Part shown: positions 1 through 11,892 of the stretch, piece by piece
Position numbering within the stretch: the first letter of the stretch is position 1
How the letters are laid out: the number at the start of each line of letters is the position of its first letter
Assembly: GCF_027744825.2 (NCBI RefSeq)
Contig: NC_071334.1
Span: 34,999,937-35,063,936, forward strand
From: Synchiropus splendidus
Lineage: Eukaryota > Chordata > Actinopteri > Syngnathiformes > Callionymidae
Direction of reading: 5' to 3'
Length of the DNA: 64,000 nt
The notes under the pieces: generated by a model
What the model was told of the DNA's origin: nothing
The model's database searches: none
The model's input: only the letters and a program-made list of their open reading frames with translations
Translations under genes and position numbers: made by a program

Positions 1-3000
1 CTCCTCTCCAAATGTAGACCTTGATACTGCAGACCAAATGAAGCTTGTGCTCTGCCTCTCATTTAGCCGGTGCATCTGTCATCCCACTGTCAGCCCTGTG
101 GATCTGCTCCCTCACCGGTGTGTGCCTCAGCTGGAACACTACCTCACTGTCACATATTGATGGTTGTCTAGTGTGACACAGAAGTCAATCTTACATTCAT
201 TTGAATCAAATGTTTCCCAGACTGTCCAAACACAATGACTCAAGCTCATATAAGTTACTATATATATTCCAAGAGACATCACTTGAAGCGTAACAGTGAG
301 AGCTTATGATCATCACCCCATCCTTATCCTTACACCAACTATCCTTTTTGAATGTCAGGAAATGCTGCGGAAGACAAACCATTGGATTTAATTGTATTTA
401 AGGCTATTATTTATTTATTTATTTTTATTGTGATCACATCAATAAAAACCCAAACCTTAACCTTTGTATCCACGTTTCTCAGTTCTCAGCGCTCTTCTTG
501 GTTGGCTTCATTCTGGTCCACGTGTTCAAGTCCGGAGTAGTCAGCACCACAATCCCCACACACAAGGAGATTTTACGTAACATTCATTACCGTAGCCTGC
601 TTATTCTGTCAATATACAATACAGAAGTATGACGCATGTGTCTACTTTGAAGACGGAATTCACTTGACAACCGTCAATATGCGATGACTTCACAACACCA
701 TTGCTCACGTCCACACTAACTTTGTGGGGTAAGTGCCAAATTAAACATCACCTATATCTCATACACTAGTCACAAGTGGAAACAAAACACGTGTTAACTT
801 TGCAAACAGAAGTTAAACTGGTCCTTGCTGTTTAGCATCATGAATGCTTTTCACTTCCTTTGGCCTGTGAACACTTTACCTGGGTTGCACTATCAAATCT
901 ACTGTATGTTGTCATCAGACTATCGGTGGGTATGATGCACCGATTTATGGTGTTCTCCAAGGCTCCTTTGCACAAAATGGATCTTTAGTGTCCAGGTCTC
1001 TTTGCAGATGGCTCCCAAGAAAGACCAACCGTAGCAACAAGTGACTATTTTAGAGCTGTGTGTGCCATGGAGTTCAATAAAGTGAAGTGCAAAGGTACTT
1101 CCTGCCACAGTGGTGAAGACTGCCATCACAAGGTTGAGCATGCACACTGGCCACTGATCCGTTGTGTTGAGGTCTGTGTGCTGGTGAAGGCCTGGCTTGA
1201 TGCCAGGTGAAGCACACATTCTCTTTTTCTACCAAAAGACAGAGGTAGGAAATCATGCCCACTGCCGCATTGCTAATGGGAGATGAGCAAGAGTGAGGCG
1301 CGAGTTACAGAAACAGGGTTAAAAAGTGTGATAACAGTCAAAAAGAGTAATGTTTCTCTCATGTTCTTGAAGTGATGAGCATTTTACTGTATCTTAATAA
1401 CTTGACTTATGTTTACTTAGAGGGCTGTGGAAAGCAAACTGGACTTCATTGAGAAACAACTAGAGGTGACTATCTGTCTGGGAAAAGATATATTGTAAGA
1501 ACTGTTCTTTCTGCTCCTTTTCGATCCCTGAGGTCAAATTGAGATAAAAGAGTTGTTGTTGTTGTTTGATGTGGGACAAACTCCTTCTTCTCAAAATAAA
1601 ACCAGCATGACAATCTCTCCCAGAGGTCCCAACACTTCCATGATTGTGTGAGACGCTTCAGTTTCACGTTCACAGGTTTCTTTTCCCTCTTGCTGTTGAA
1701 CTTAATCAAAACCCTGTTAAATTTTGCCCCTGCAGCAGTGCATTTTGATGTTTCTGCTTGCTTCTTCTTAAGATTCTACATGGACAAAGTGGGCGGTGAA
1801 GCTGTTTGGATGAGCCTTGTTGGCTCCAGATCTGTACTTCTGCACACATTCTTGCAGAAAGCATTGGACCATCAGCTCCTCTGAGACATGTGTATAAACT
1901 TATCACTCTGCAGTTATTGCAAGGGAACCGTCTCATGTTGGTTTCCTGGCTGGGTCCTCGAGCAAGCCTTTATTTTCGTTCCATGGTCTGAGGACTGACA
2001 CGATAGCATGACTTCCTCAATGTATCTCTGTGTGACTGTCAAGAGTCGCCGCTCACGTGTCAGTAACGGCGGTGTTTATATACCTGCTGTGTTTATGGTT
2101 ATCTTTGCAGTGAAAAAGCTCTTGTATTTGTGCGACATCCAGCGTGTTTGGCTTTTTATTGCTTTGTAATTGCGTTCAGAAGCTCAAGAACCCATAATCT
2201 TGCGGCAGTCTGAAGTTGTGGATTTTTTGTTGTTGGAAGATCATTTCCTCTAAATGGTTCTTTTTGGTTTGAAGATGCCGGGTTAACAAGACTACATTGC
2301 CAGCAAATATATTTGGAGTTTTTTCTCAGTAATCCCCCTTCAGATAGCACTGATAAGTCACCAACCCTGTTGGTTCTTCTATGTCTGCCCATCTTTAACG
2401 CCTTTCCTTCTCTCATAATAACTTGTCACTTCTTCTTTTAGTTTAGACTTTTAGACCAGCTTGAGCCTCTCTCCCTCTAGTGTCAAGCAAAGCCAAACCA
2501 TACAACTTCAAAGTGGGGTTTGTGATTGTGAGAAATGGTTTGAGCCAGCTGTAATTGGAATTCAAAGTCCAGCCCTCTTCTGACCATCCCTGAAGCCACG
2601 CCTCCAGAGCTGTGCAGCATTGGTTCACTTTGTTCACTCATTGTTCCTGGTAGTGTGACTGAGAGAGAGCAGAGAGGTGGTGGGCAGGTCAGATGACTTT
2701 TCAGTTTGATATGTTTGTCAAGCCTGCTTCAAATTCACTTAAACATCAAGCTTACTTCTGTCAAACCAATACTGAGACAATGTCATGCAGTCGACTGATG
2801 ATGTAGATTTGAGGTTATGTTCCGTTTGTGTTGATCTGAGATCAAAATATTTCTTTAAACTTACTTTGATATTGCATCAAGCTTCCTGACTTTACCTCCT
2901 CAGTTCTCCATGTACATTTTGAGGACCAAAGCATGGACACAGTCCATGATGAGGCCAAAGGATGGTGGAAATGTGTGGGAACATGAAAGGTTTTTGTGCC

Positions 3001-3480
3001 GCTTTCTTGGCCACAGAAGCTTGTCATGGCTGCTCGTAAAAGCTAACTGGGAGGGGAAATCTTCTGCTAAGAAATCCATCCTCATGTTTTTCATATTTTC
3101 ACTTTGACTTGTTATTAAATTTCCTGGCTGATGTTTATCAAAGTCAACGTGGAAGGAGACCAGACCCGGATCCTCAGTTTGCTTACTCCTGTGCTTGTGT
3201 TCCACCTCTCCTCTCCCCTCCCTCCCTCATTCTCCTAGTGAGCATTTTGATTTCAACTGTGCAGGAAATGAAACCACGTTGCCCCGTTAGTCCCAGCAGG
3301 GGAGGGAGACCAGGGAGGGGTAGCGGTTCAGTGAGTTAGAAAAGAAGGATGGATGAGCTTTTGGATTTGGATGAAGAAACATGTTGAGACAAAAATGTTT
3401 TTGTAGAGGCATTTGAGCAGCGACAGGTTAAAGTCAATTATCATTTACCTGCTACAAATTCCTGGAACAACTTGAAAAGA
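1..3480. other. noncoding stretch, nothing firm
   Basis: All frames are broken by stops within about 100 codons and no recognised repeat was seen. The one point of note is an exon-like minus-strand patch at about 970-1272, described in the findings. Confidence 0.6.
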
Positions 3481-3512
3481 GGATTGTATATCTCCATTAT
3501 GTCATCCCACAG

Positions 3513-3674
3513 TCAGAGGTCGATGATCTTCTTCTCGTAAGAGGCTTTGGTCCGCGTGATCCTCTGGCCTTGTTTGCTTAACCTCTGCATGGCGGCTTTG
3601 GTTCGGCTAATCTTTTGTCCACAAGAGCTCATTGCTCGTCCAACAAGTGGAGTGCTGTGTCTCTTGGCTCTTTC
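3513..3674 (-). other. unassigned coding-like patch on minus strand, 53 codons ending in TGA
   Basis: The minus strand is open from an in-frame stop at about 3677 down to a TGA at 3513-3515. It encodes a basic peptide with an internal 17-residue repeat: GQKISRTKA is followed by GQRITRTKA, the two copies being 51 nt apart (3594-3620 and 3543-3569). It lies in the same frame as the LINE reverse-transcriptase remnant just upstream on that strand, with two stops between. It may be the degraded continuation of that LINE, a terminal exon or a gene fragment. I do not recognise the protein. Confidence 0.3.
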
Positions 3675-3724
3675 TTAAGCAATTCAGGCCCTCTTTACTA
3701 AAAGTTCTCGAGCTCTATCTCTGA

Positions 3725-3835
3725 CTAAAATCCCAAGATATGTGAACTTGTCCACCTGGGAAAGGATCTCATCTGCAGCCTGGCAGGTCCGTCCACCCTT
3801 TTCCCACTGAGAACCATGATGTCTAATTCTGAGGA
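3725..3835 (-). mobile_element. LINE ORF2 remnant: reverse-transcriptase thumb region
   Basis: The minus strand encodes VLSGKRVDGP and then, after a frameshift, DEILSQVDKFTYLG. This matches the fish LINE motif VLSRKRVE...EILPQVEEFKYLG that ends the reverse-transcriptase domain. The Y-L-G signature is intact but the frame is not, so the copy is dead. Clade was not assigned. Confidence 0.7.
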
Positions 3836-3974
3836 ATTGGTCGTCCTCCTTACGCTGTGAGGTCTTATTGATATAACTCTACCAAATCAGCGTTTGATGG
3901 AGCGCTGAAATTATGTAACTGTGTTCCAATGCTTAGAAGAGGTTGAGTCGTAGGGGCAGCAGTACAGTGTAGTT

Positions 3975-4055
3975 GCTTTAGCTGATCCTGCTGTTTTGGT
4001 TACCACCCAAAAGCTTGTGGCCATAGATGAGAGTTGGAACATAGTACATATATTC
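3975..4055 (-). mobile_element. LINE ORF2 remnant: segment after the RT domain
   Basis: The minus strand reads YVPTLIYGHKL and then NSRIS, matching the LINE motif YVPTLTYGHELW...RSRIQ. In an intact element this segment lies downstream of the Y-L-G segment. Here it lies upstream on the minus strand, so the two pieces at 3725-3835 and 3975-4055 are not collinear. Either two insertions or a rearrangement is needed. Confidence 0.65.
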
Positions 4056-4871
4056 AGAATATATATGGATCTACCCAGAACATAACTTTTGTTGACTGAT
4101 CTGACTGGCGTTGAGATGCAGTCTGCCAGAATGCTTCTCAGTTAAGGAGTCCTTGGAGAGGTGCCAGTCACCAAACCAAAAGAGCGTGTGTAAAAGTAAC
4201 TTCATGTTCAATTCATGTGGGGCAGGTTTTTCAGAGAGGTAATTAAATGTACAGTGTGAGCACAACGATGTTCACCCACAGCCTCTTTTCACTTGAATAA
4301 CAAATTCAGTGTGCTCCACGGTACTACACCAAGGAAGACCACTATGGACACTTGTTTTGATGGGCAAAACAAACTACTCCGGAAAACGTTTTGGCTTTTA
4401 TTGTTGCAGAGGTGCTCGGGTTCTCGTGGGCCAGTCCTCTGCGATGATTCTGAACCAGACAGAACACTTTGGCTGTGATTTGTGATCGTTCAAGTCAAAA
4501 CAATAGTGGACCATGGACTCTCAGTGGTTCTGGTTCTGTTCAGCTGTTTGTCCGACAGTATTCTGGAAAATGCTAATCTTCCACATCAGTTCTGTGAACG
4601 TCTGCAGTGAATATCTTTTCACTCGTAAACTTGTGTTTACTGTTTGATAGCTACAATATGAGGTGCCATAGCAGCATGTAAACATGTCACCTCGATATAT
4701 GAGTGTAAGTCCAAGGTTTACAGCGTCTGCGTCAATTGCAATAGAGAGCGATCTGCTAGTTACCGAGTGGATCGCAGCCAGCCTCTTTGCCTCGGGCCTG
4801 TGCTGACTGAGTCATTCAGATGGTGTGATTGGTGGTACACATTCACAAACGTTCACGCCCCACATCCCCGC

Positions 4872-4897
4872 CTTGGTGGTCTTGGAACACCACCAAG
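4872..4897. repeat. 9-bp perfect inverted repeat, 8-nt loop
   Basis: CTTGGTGGT at 4872-4880 is followed by ACCACCAAG at 4889-4897, with a CTTGGAAC loop. No gene context; role unknown. Confidence 0.8.
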
Positions 4898-4985
4898 ATC
4901 ACCCGACTGCTCTGTAATGTGAAAGCAATTAGCTGCACGCTGCTTTACACCAGGCCAACAACTGAGCAGTGTGTTTGACAATGAC

Positions 4986-5002
4986 ATATATATATATATA
5001 TA
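4986..5002. repeat. short AT dinucleotide repeat
   Basis: An uninterrupted alternating AT run of about 17 nt, directly visible. Confidence 0.9.
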
Positions 5003-5450
5003 TCAAGTGTGTATTTATCTATCAGAAACCGACGCTCATTCTGGAGGCTGATTAAACTGCTTTTAATCCAGGTTGATCCAAGACTCTTTGATGTCTTCAC
5101 CTTCTGCTGCTCACTTTAATGAGGCAGACATTCCGCCGATACAGATCTGCCTCCGACTTATGCTGGAATGTGATAAAGTGGTGCCGCACACACTGGTGGG
5201 GTTAAAGACGTAGTGTGGGATTTCATTTGCTGTGCGTTCCGTGTCACATCTGGATGACTGTTGGTTTTCTTTCTTGCCAAATGGAGGGAAAATATTCCCA
5301 GCTGCCCTCAGGAGGGGAAACTCACCTGGTCGTTTAGCTGCCATGTTCATTTCACGACCACATGTACGTGACAGACACTCACCGGTGCCTATTTACGGAG
5401 GAAAAAAAATAAACTTGTAGGGGGACAAAAAGAAAAAAAACGCTTTTAGT

Positions 5451-5473
5451 TTATCAACTTGATAAGTTGATAA
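5451..5473. repeat. 10-bp perfect inverted repeat, 3-nt loop
   Basis: TTATCAACTT, GAT, AAGTTGATAA form a perfect hairpin. It lies just after a purine-rich A tract (5401-5440). Confidence 0.85.
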
Positions 5474-8400
5474 GTCTAATCGAGTTTCTCTAGACCTTTG
5501 TTCTCACCCAGTCCATTAGGGATTGGAGAGATGGAATAGCAGATTTCGTTATTGAATGCACCCTGAGAAAACCAGTCTGATGTAGATAAACCTGAACACT
5601 GTCTGAAAGTCCCTTGAGTGGCTCAGCGTCCAAGTGCAGTAAAACTTCCACAGTCAGGCTTGAGACCAGAAATAAGTTGCTCTTCTCTGGCCTGGTATTA
5701 ATCTTGTGAGCCAGATAAAGACAAGACAGGAACTGCTTGGCAGGACTATAAACATCCCACAACTTCATATGTTAAAGTCATTTTCACTTTTTGCGGGAAG
5801 TACTTCTCCCTCTCTCCACGAGATGCTTTCTTACCACCAACATATTTTACTTATCTAGAAGCAGCCAAGTGAGGAGATATCAGCTTCAAGTGCTCAAAAG
5901 CCACTTTTGTCTCCAGGACCCTGCAACTTAAAGGGCCAGGCTAGGTTTGGCTTTTTTTTGCAGACACTCAGCATTTTTGCCAAGTGGGTATGATGTCAAA
6001 CTTGCCCGCACGAAAGTTGAACACAGTCGCCGTTGGCATCAAGTGACTACTGCAAAGCTTATTTATAACAAATATCATCATTATCTATTGCTCAGTGCTG
6101 GATTCAGTGCACATCAACAGCTCCTCATTTGGTCCTCGTCCCTTAATACTATTTTTTTGCGGAATTTGCTTAACTTTCCAAATGTGGTGCTCGGACTGGC
6201 AGGTGTTGCTAAGCATATGCTGCGTTAACAGTCTGCTGCTGAGAAAATAGCAGTCTGCACTTCCTTGAGCCCTGAAAACTCTCTGTGTTTCATCAAATCC
6301 GGGTGCTTTAAATGACGCATAAAATTTGTGACATTGAAGCCTTTCAACATGCTTCGGCATTCACCCATCACACTGATATCGATCGTAGCCGATCGATTGC
6401 TGCATCCCTATTTTTTTTTATATTATGATGTCATCAATACTGGTATATGCCATCACTTGGACGAGAGAGAAATCTCAACTTTGCAGAGACACAATCTATC
6501 CACTGGGTTTCATGGTTCCATCATCTACACCTTAAAATCATTCGGGGCAGGGCATTTACTGAATGATTTGGAAAAACCCTGTTAAACCACCTAGCCTGAG
6601 TTCAAGAGTCTCCGCCCAACTCTCATTGCATTTCTTCAAAAGTGCTGACCATATCTGCAGCAGCTTTTGACCTGGCTCGACCCATCTGTCCCTTGCGGTG
6701 TTGACGTGAAAGGAAAATGTCCCTTTTGGGATCTGTGAAGTCAGCCACAGCCAAACCAGTACACCTCCTACAAATGTATGTGACTTTGCCATGGTTTGAA
6801 GCCGTTTAAAGGGTTCATTCAGCATCATCCAGTTTTAACTTCATATCAACCTATTTATAAAATTGACACAAAAAGGACAGAAGAGACTGGATGAAGCAGG
6901 AGGCTTTATGCAGTAGTCTAGGTGCCAAAAGTCCTTGAGCAGTTTGTAGCTTGATGAAATGCTATTGGCTAATGAAATCTTTGCTTGACCAAGTCCCGTG
7001 TCTGTTTTTTGTTAGTTGAATTTGTTCTTCTTTTTAATGCCCTGACAAATCTACAATATAATCCCGATCAACATCTGAGATGTGTTTCACTTATGCGATA
7101 AACACTTCAGACAGCGCTTAACTTGTTTGCAGTCTGGCTCAGAATAAACTGCCACCGCAAGGTTAATTCAGGCCATTTGGAGTTTTGGCTCCCAAACATA
7201 GGCAGCCATCATTATCTGCAAATAAAACAGATAACCATAGACACAAAAAGTGGTTCACCCTATTTTTAGCAGCTTTTTTCCTCATTTTCTGGTGCCAAGC
7301 AAATCTCAGGTGATACTCGTGATTCACTGTTTGCATCAGGAACCCACAGTGATGATTTCAGTTATTTACAGTCCCTTCACCCCCAGTAACCAGTGCACAA
7401 AAGTGAGTGTGGTGAAAGCAAGTTAGACGGCGATAAAGTCAAATACTCCTTTTACTAGACAGCTGCTTTGATTGGTCTCTGCATGGCAGCAACACGAGTG
7501 AACATCCATGGTTTTGCCGCTCTCTCTTTCAACTCTTGATGCCATTCTCCACATCCTTGGGACAATATCACACTCAGCGATGACAGCTTGCATTTCCGTT
7601 TGTAGTTAATTTGGTCTCAAAATAATGTTCAGAGTAATGTCATTTACCTGCCATAATCTGTGGGACAGATATGGTTGAAGGAAATACTCAAGTAAAGGAA
7701 GAGATGCTCCACCAGGCCAGGCGGTGTGACTAGATGTCCTGTTTTCAAACATCAAATAGGAAACTCCTGACCATCCACAGACCCTCAGTGGTGACCCACC
7801 TGATGGAGACCAGATGAGTTTCCTCGCGATAATGAAAACTAAGTGCAGTGGTTCACACATCATTGTGCTGATGTCCCTGGTAAACATTGAAGTTATTTAA
7901 ACTCAGTTTGGCTGAGAGTAACTTAATAAGAAGGTGCCCAGTGTTCCAGTCTAGATTAGTGTTATTCACTAACAATTTTAATCAATGCAGATTTAAAACC
8001 AATAAATCCAGTACGCGTCAGGGAACATTGGCCGACACACAATTGTTTGGCTACACTACCAAGCACAATCATCTTCAAAAGATTCCCAACATGAATTCCT
8101 GCCCAGTGTGTCCCCCGCCTCACATCTTCTGGAGCTGGGCAGTCTCTGTGGGACGAGTTAGTCTTTGGAAAGAAACACTAGGAGTTACGGTGTCAAGAAA
8201 CACACACTGTTGAGCCTCTGTCTTAGTACTCCTGTGTGAGGTAAGTAGGGGGTGGGGCTTTTTGAGAAAGTTTGGAGCATGGAGACGGGTAACAAGGAAG
8301 GGACACGGCTGAAAGAAGCAGCTCAAGCAGAAAGAGCAGGAGAGAGGTTAAGTGGAGGCAGGTGCTCAATGACGACGCCCCTGCTGACCTTACCTCCGCT

Positions 8401-9316
8401 CTTTCACTCCAGCAGCACAGGGACTCTACCAAACTGACCCAAGAATGGACACTTGTTAGTCATTTCTCTTCTCCGTTACCTTCTTTTGTCAGCTGACTGA
8501 ATCTGCCCTGCCGCACATTGTGCTTTTCGCCCGACTCTTCTCACGGCCTCCGGACCACCTGGCTTCATGCTCTGAAATCGTATAACACGGCTGTTTCCTA
8601 AAACAGATACACAGCATGTCCCACTGTTCTCTCCTCTGGCTGACCCAGCTGCAGCATTAATTACAATTGAATTGCAGGGAGTGAAAAAGGCTCTTGCATC
8701 GTGTTCCAGAAGTCATTAAAGTGGAACTGAACACCAGAGCAGAGGGCTTCACTTTTGATTGCTGGAAAAACAGGTACGATTTGGGCTGGATGTACTTTTT
8801 TTCCATTAGCTCTCGGAGACGTTGCCCAACTGGGCCATGCTGAAGTGAACACCCAAGCCATCAGGCATGGTACCCAGACACACGTGGATGAAATGAAGAA
8901 TTAAGAGTGGGAATTCCGCTTCTTGACTGCTTTATTGTGAGTAGGAGGCACGTCTGTTGACACTGCCAAACCCATGATCATGCAACAGCTGAGGGTGATG
9001 ATGAGATGTTTTTGCAACGGCTGCTAGCGTTTCTTGTCGTTGGGAGATACACCATTGTCTGCTCGTCTGTTATATCCTGTTTTTGATCCCCTCTGGAATG
9101 CTCAGAATCCACATGCGCAGGCATGGCTTCTGGAATTGGACCAAGATATTTGAATGACGCTTTCATATTGATATCGAGTGTGTGAGTGCTTATCCGTCTG
9201 AATGCCCCCTGACTCTTGCCCTGTCCAGCTAGGATCATTTCTAGTCAGTGAGCCTGAGCGACTGCGAAGAAACAGACAAACATTACTTTGCATTGTGTGA
9301 TAGTGAGATATTCTTG

Positions 9317-9354
9317 TGTGTTTGTCTTTGTCTATTGTGTTTGTCTTTGTCTAT
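9317..9354 (+). repeat. two perfect 19-bp tandem copies
   Basis: The unit TGTGTTTGTCTTTGTCTAT occurs at 9317-9335 and again at 9336-9354 without mismatch. Confidence 0.9.
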
Positions 9355-10049
9355 AGAGTCACTTCACCCTATCCAGTTCTGAATCGGATCTCTCTCCGAT
9401 AGCTTTCATTTTCCATTTTCTTCCCTAACATGACCAACAAAGTGCCTATTGTATGTCGGATCTCTGTTTATATTTAGCTGCAGCACTCGGAGGTTGTGAA
9501 GACTGACAAGTGTGGTACCGTGTCAGGAAGCGTCTTTGACACCATGTGGTTCTCCGGTTTTGCTCAGACAAGCTTTTGTGTTTCTGCGACAGTAGAAAGT
9601 TGAGTGAAACATCTGGAGTGATAACAAGCATGTACATGTCAAAGACACAGTCATTGTTGGGTCATCAGGTGGCTACAGTTTTTATCTTGACAATGTTTTG
9701 AACCTGTTTTTTTTTGGTGGGTTTTTTTTTTTGGTGACGTGAAGTGATGGTGTGGTCAGGAGCTGAAGACAGAACCATGGTCTTTGGTTTGGAGACCCCA
9801 GGATCTCATTCTGAGTGAGTGGTTCTGTTGGCTTTTAAATATGCGACTCATCTCTGGAATGATAGAAGTTTGAAGTGATTCTGATGAGGAACTTGTCCTC
9901 TAACCCTGAGCACTTGCTGTGGATATGAGATTCTTCCCGAGGGGAAGGAGTGTAGGAAGGATTCAGCAAATGATTGACAGGTAGCAGGTCGATATGTTGT
10001 GGTCAGACGAAGTGCATCGTGGATACCAGGGGCTGAAACTAGTTTTCTT

Positions 10050-10182
10050 CTGGGATTGTCTGGACTCTTCCTTTAGAGATAGGGCACCGGCGTGACCACC
10101 CATGAGAGACTCACTGAAGAAAGAGGTCCAGAGAAGGTGGCTCCATGATTCGTAAGGATGTCTGCTGGACATCTCCCTGAAC
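10050..10182 (+). mobile_element. LINE ORF2 C-terminal remnant, plus strand
   Basis: The plus strand contains SLRDR followed about 60 nt later by a GTCCAGAGAAGGTGGCTCC segment, then VRMSAGHLPE. This follows the order of the fish LINE ORF2 tail (SLRDRVR... IERSQMRWLGHL.RMPPGRLPGE). Frames change and a TGA and a TAA interrupt it, so it is a fossil. It is the only piece of this LINE type seen in plus orientation here. Confidence 0.6.
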
Positions 10183-10184
10183 AA

Positions 10185-11890
10185 ACGACTTGTGGAGATA
10201 TTTTTGCGATGACAGTTTCCACACTTGAGAGTTCTAGGAGTTGTTTACTACCAGTGTCAACAGTCGACTTCCTCTGGTGCTTGTGCTCGTCCACCGCCTT
10301 TATTTCCTGAGCTGCTTCCCGAACTGCAGATGATATCAAGGAAATTCCAGGGCCAGCGCAAACTGGTGACGAGAAATGATGCTGCAGGGCCAAACATTGG
10401 AGCCATCACCTCCACCAGAGAGCAGCACTGATAGTGGATGAGCTCTCGAGCCAAAATAGCGACAGCCGCAACAATTCGCCACTCTGGTCCTGATTAGAGA
10501 CTTCAGAGGAAGGCATTTCTGTGAACCGCCAACACAAGCGCATGACATATTATTGCTCTTGATTTGCTGTAGGTCTGTGGTGCCTCTGATGGTGGTTTCT
10601 GCACAACAACACAAAGGCTGCTGTGATTTGGTTGTTTCTGTGGCTGCCATTACTTTCACTCGCCAACCAAAATACTTTGTTTGTCGTCCTTTTTTAGGAG
10701 CACGCCGCGATAACAAGGTCACGGCTCTGCGCTGATCCTTATAACTAAACTGGTCTCCTTCTGGAATCTTATCACGGCAGCAGACTCCCAGACGCTCACA
10801 TTAAGAGCTTCTTATTTTGGCTATCTCGGCGCTCGCCACAAGACCAGCGTGCTGAATGTGAGAGATTGAGCAGTATGGTTATATCGTGTTCTTGAGTGAG
10901 GGAAGGATGTAGTGGGAGATCGCTTGACAATCTGGTTCCCATCCACAAAAACATACAGAGGTTGATTGATGCCTCAAGCTGTGAGATTGTCACTGGCCAG
11001 ATTGTTCTGGAACTGACTTTCCGTGACCTCAGGTACGTGATTCCTGTTGAGCCCCGGGACGATGTTGCCACTCACCTGATTGCAACCATGGCAGTTCATT
11101 AATGGCCGTGCCGTTGTCTCTCGTGTGAAGCACGTGGACCTCAAACTCAAATAAACGCAGACGAGCAGCTGTTGCTACAAGGTAGAGGGATTAAGCAGGT
11201 CGAGGCCCGCAGCTCATCTGTCAGTCATCAGTCATCTGTCTGTCCATGTTGACTTTGTCTCTTTGACTTTAACATTGACCTCAGCCTCGTCCAGGTTCTG
11301 CCCTTTAAAGGTTCTGATGTGGTCACAGTTGAGATTCTATCCTTTAAATTGGCATCCTTTAAAGCGATAATATGAGAAACAGATTCATTTTATTCTCCTC
11401 CATCTTGTGAGCTTTTGTCCCCCCATATTGTCTCTGCATTCTCTAATTTCTCAAGTTTTCAGATTTCTCCAGTTTCTCTCCCTCGATTGATTGGGGAGCC
11501 ATGTCATGAGTCTAGACTGAAGTCCGGCGGCTTGGGAGATCTTGTCATTTTGCTGCTGGTGAATTGCGCATTGTGGGATCTATTGAACGGGCTCTTTTAA
11601 AAATGACCACAAGTCATACCACAAATGTTTGGCTTGGGCTTTAGCCCTCTCATCATGCACGTCAGGACTGCAAAGTCTCAGATGTTGTAAGAAGGACAGC
11701 TTTTTGATGATATTAAAAGCATTCGTATTGACTTATACAGTGTTTTCTAAACTGCTCACTTTGGTGCCCTGCAAGGAACACTCACCCACACCAGGCTAAA
11801 ATTGGGCACCCAGTACTAGGCCGCAAAACTGCATCCAGAGAGCTGCCAATGGCTTCATGGTATAGACCCCCGGTATGGACGTAATGCAGT
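10185..11890. other. noncoding stretch, nothing firm
   Basis: No repeat or exon was identified. A 68-codon open frame at 10896-11102 ending VIPVEPRDDVATHLIATM has an ordinary composition but no family I recognise and no clear splice acceptor. Confidence 0.55.
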
Positions 11891-11892
11891 AT

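Larger units (their letters stand above)
4060..10045. other. noncoding stretch with only short repeats
   Basis: No exon or transposon was recognised. It contains an (AT)n run at 4986-5002, a 9-bp inverted repeat at 4872-4897, a 10-bp inverted repeat at 5451-5473, and a 19-bp perfect tandem pair at 9317-9354. Short reading frames in all six frames look random. Confidence 0.6.

Noticed and set aside
10896..11102. 68-codon plus frame with an ordinary-looking protein composition
   Set aside because: No recognised family, no clear acceptor, and the minus strand is equally open there.
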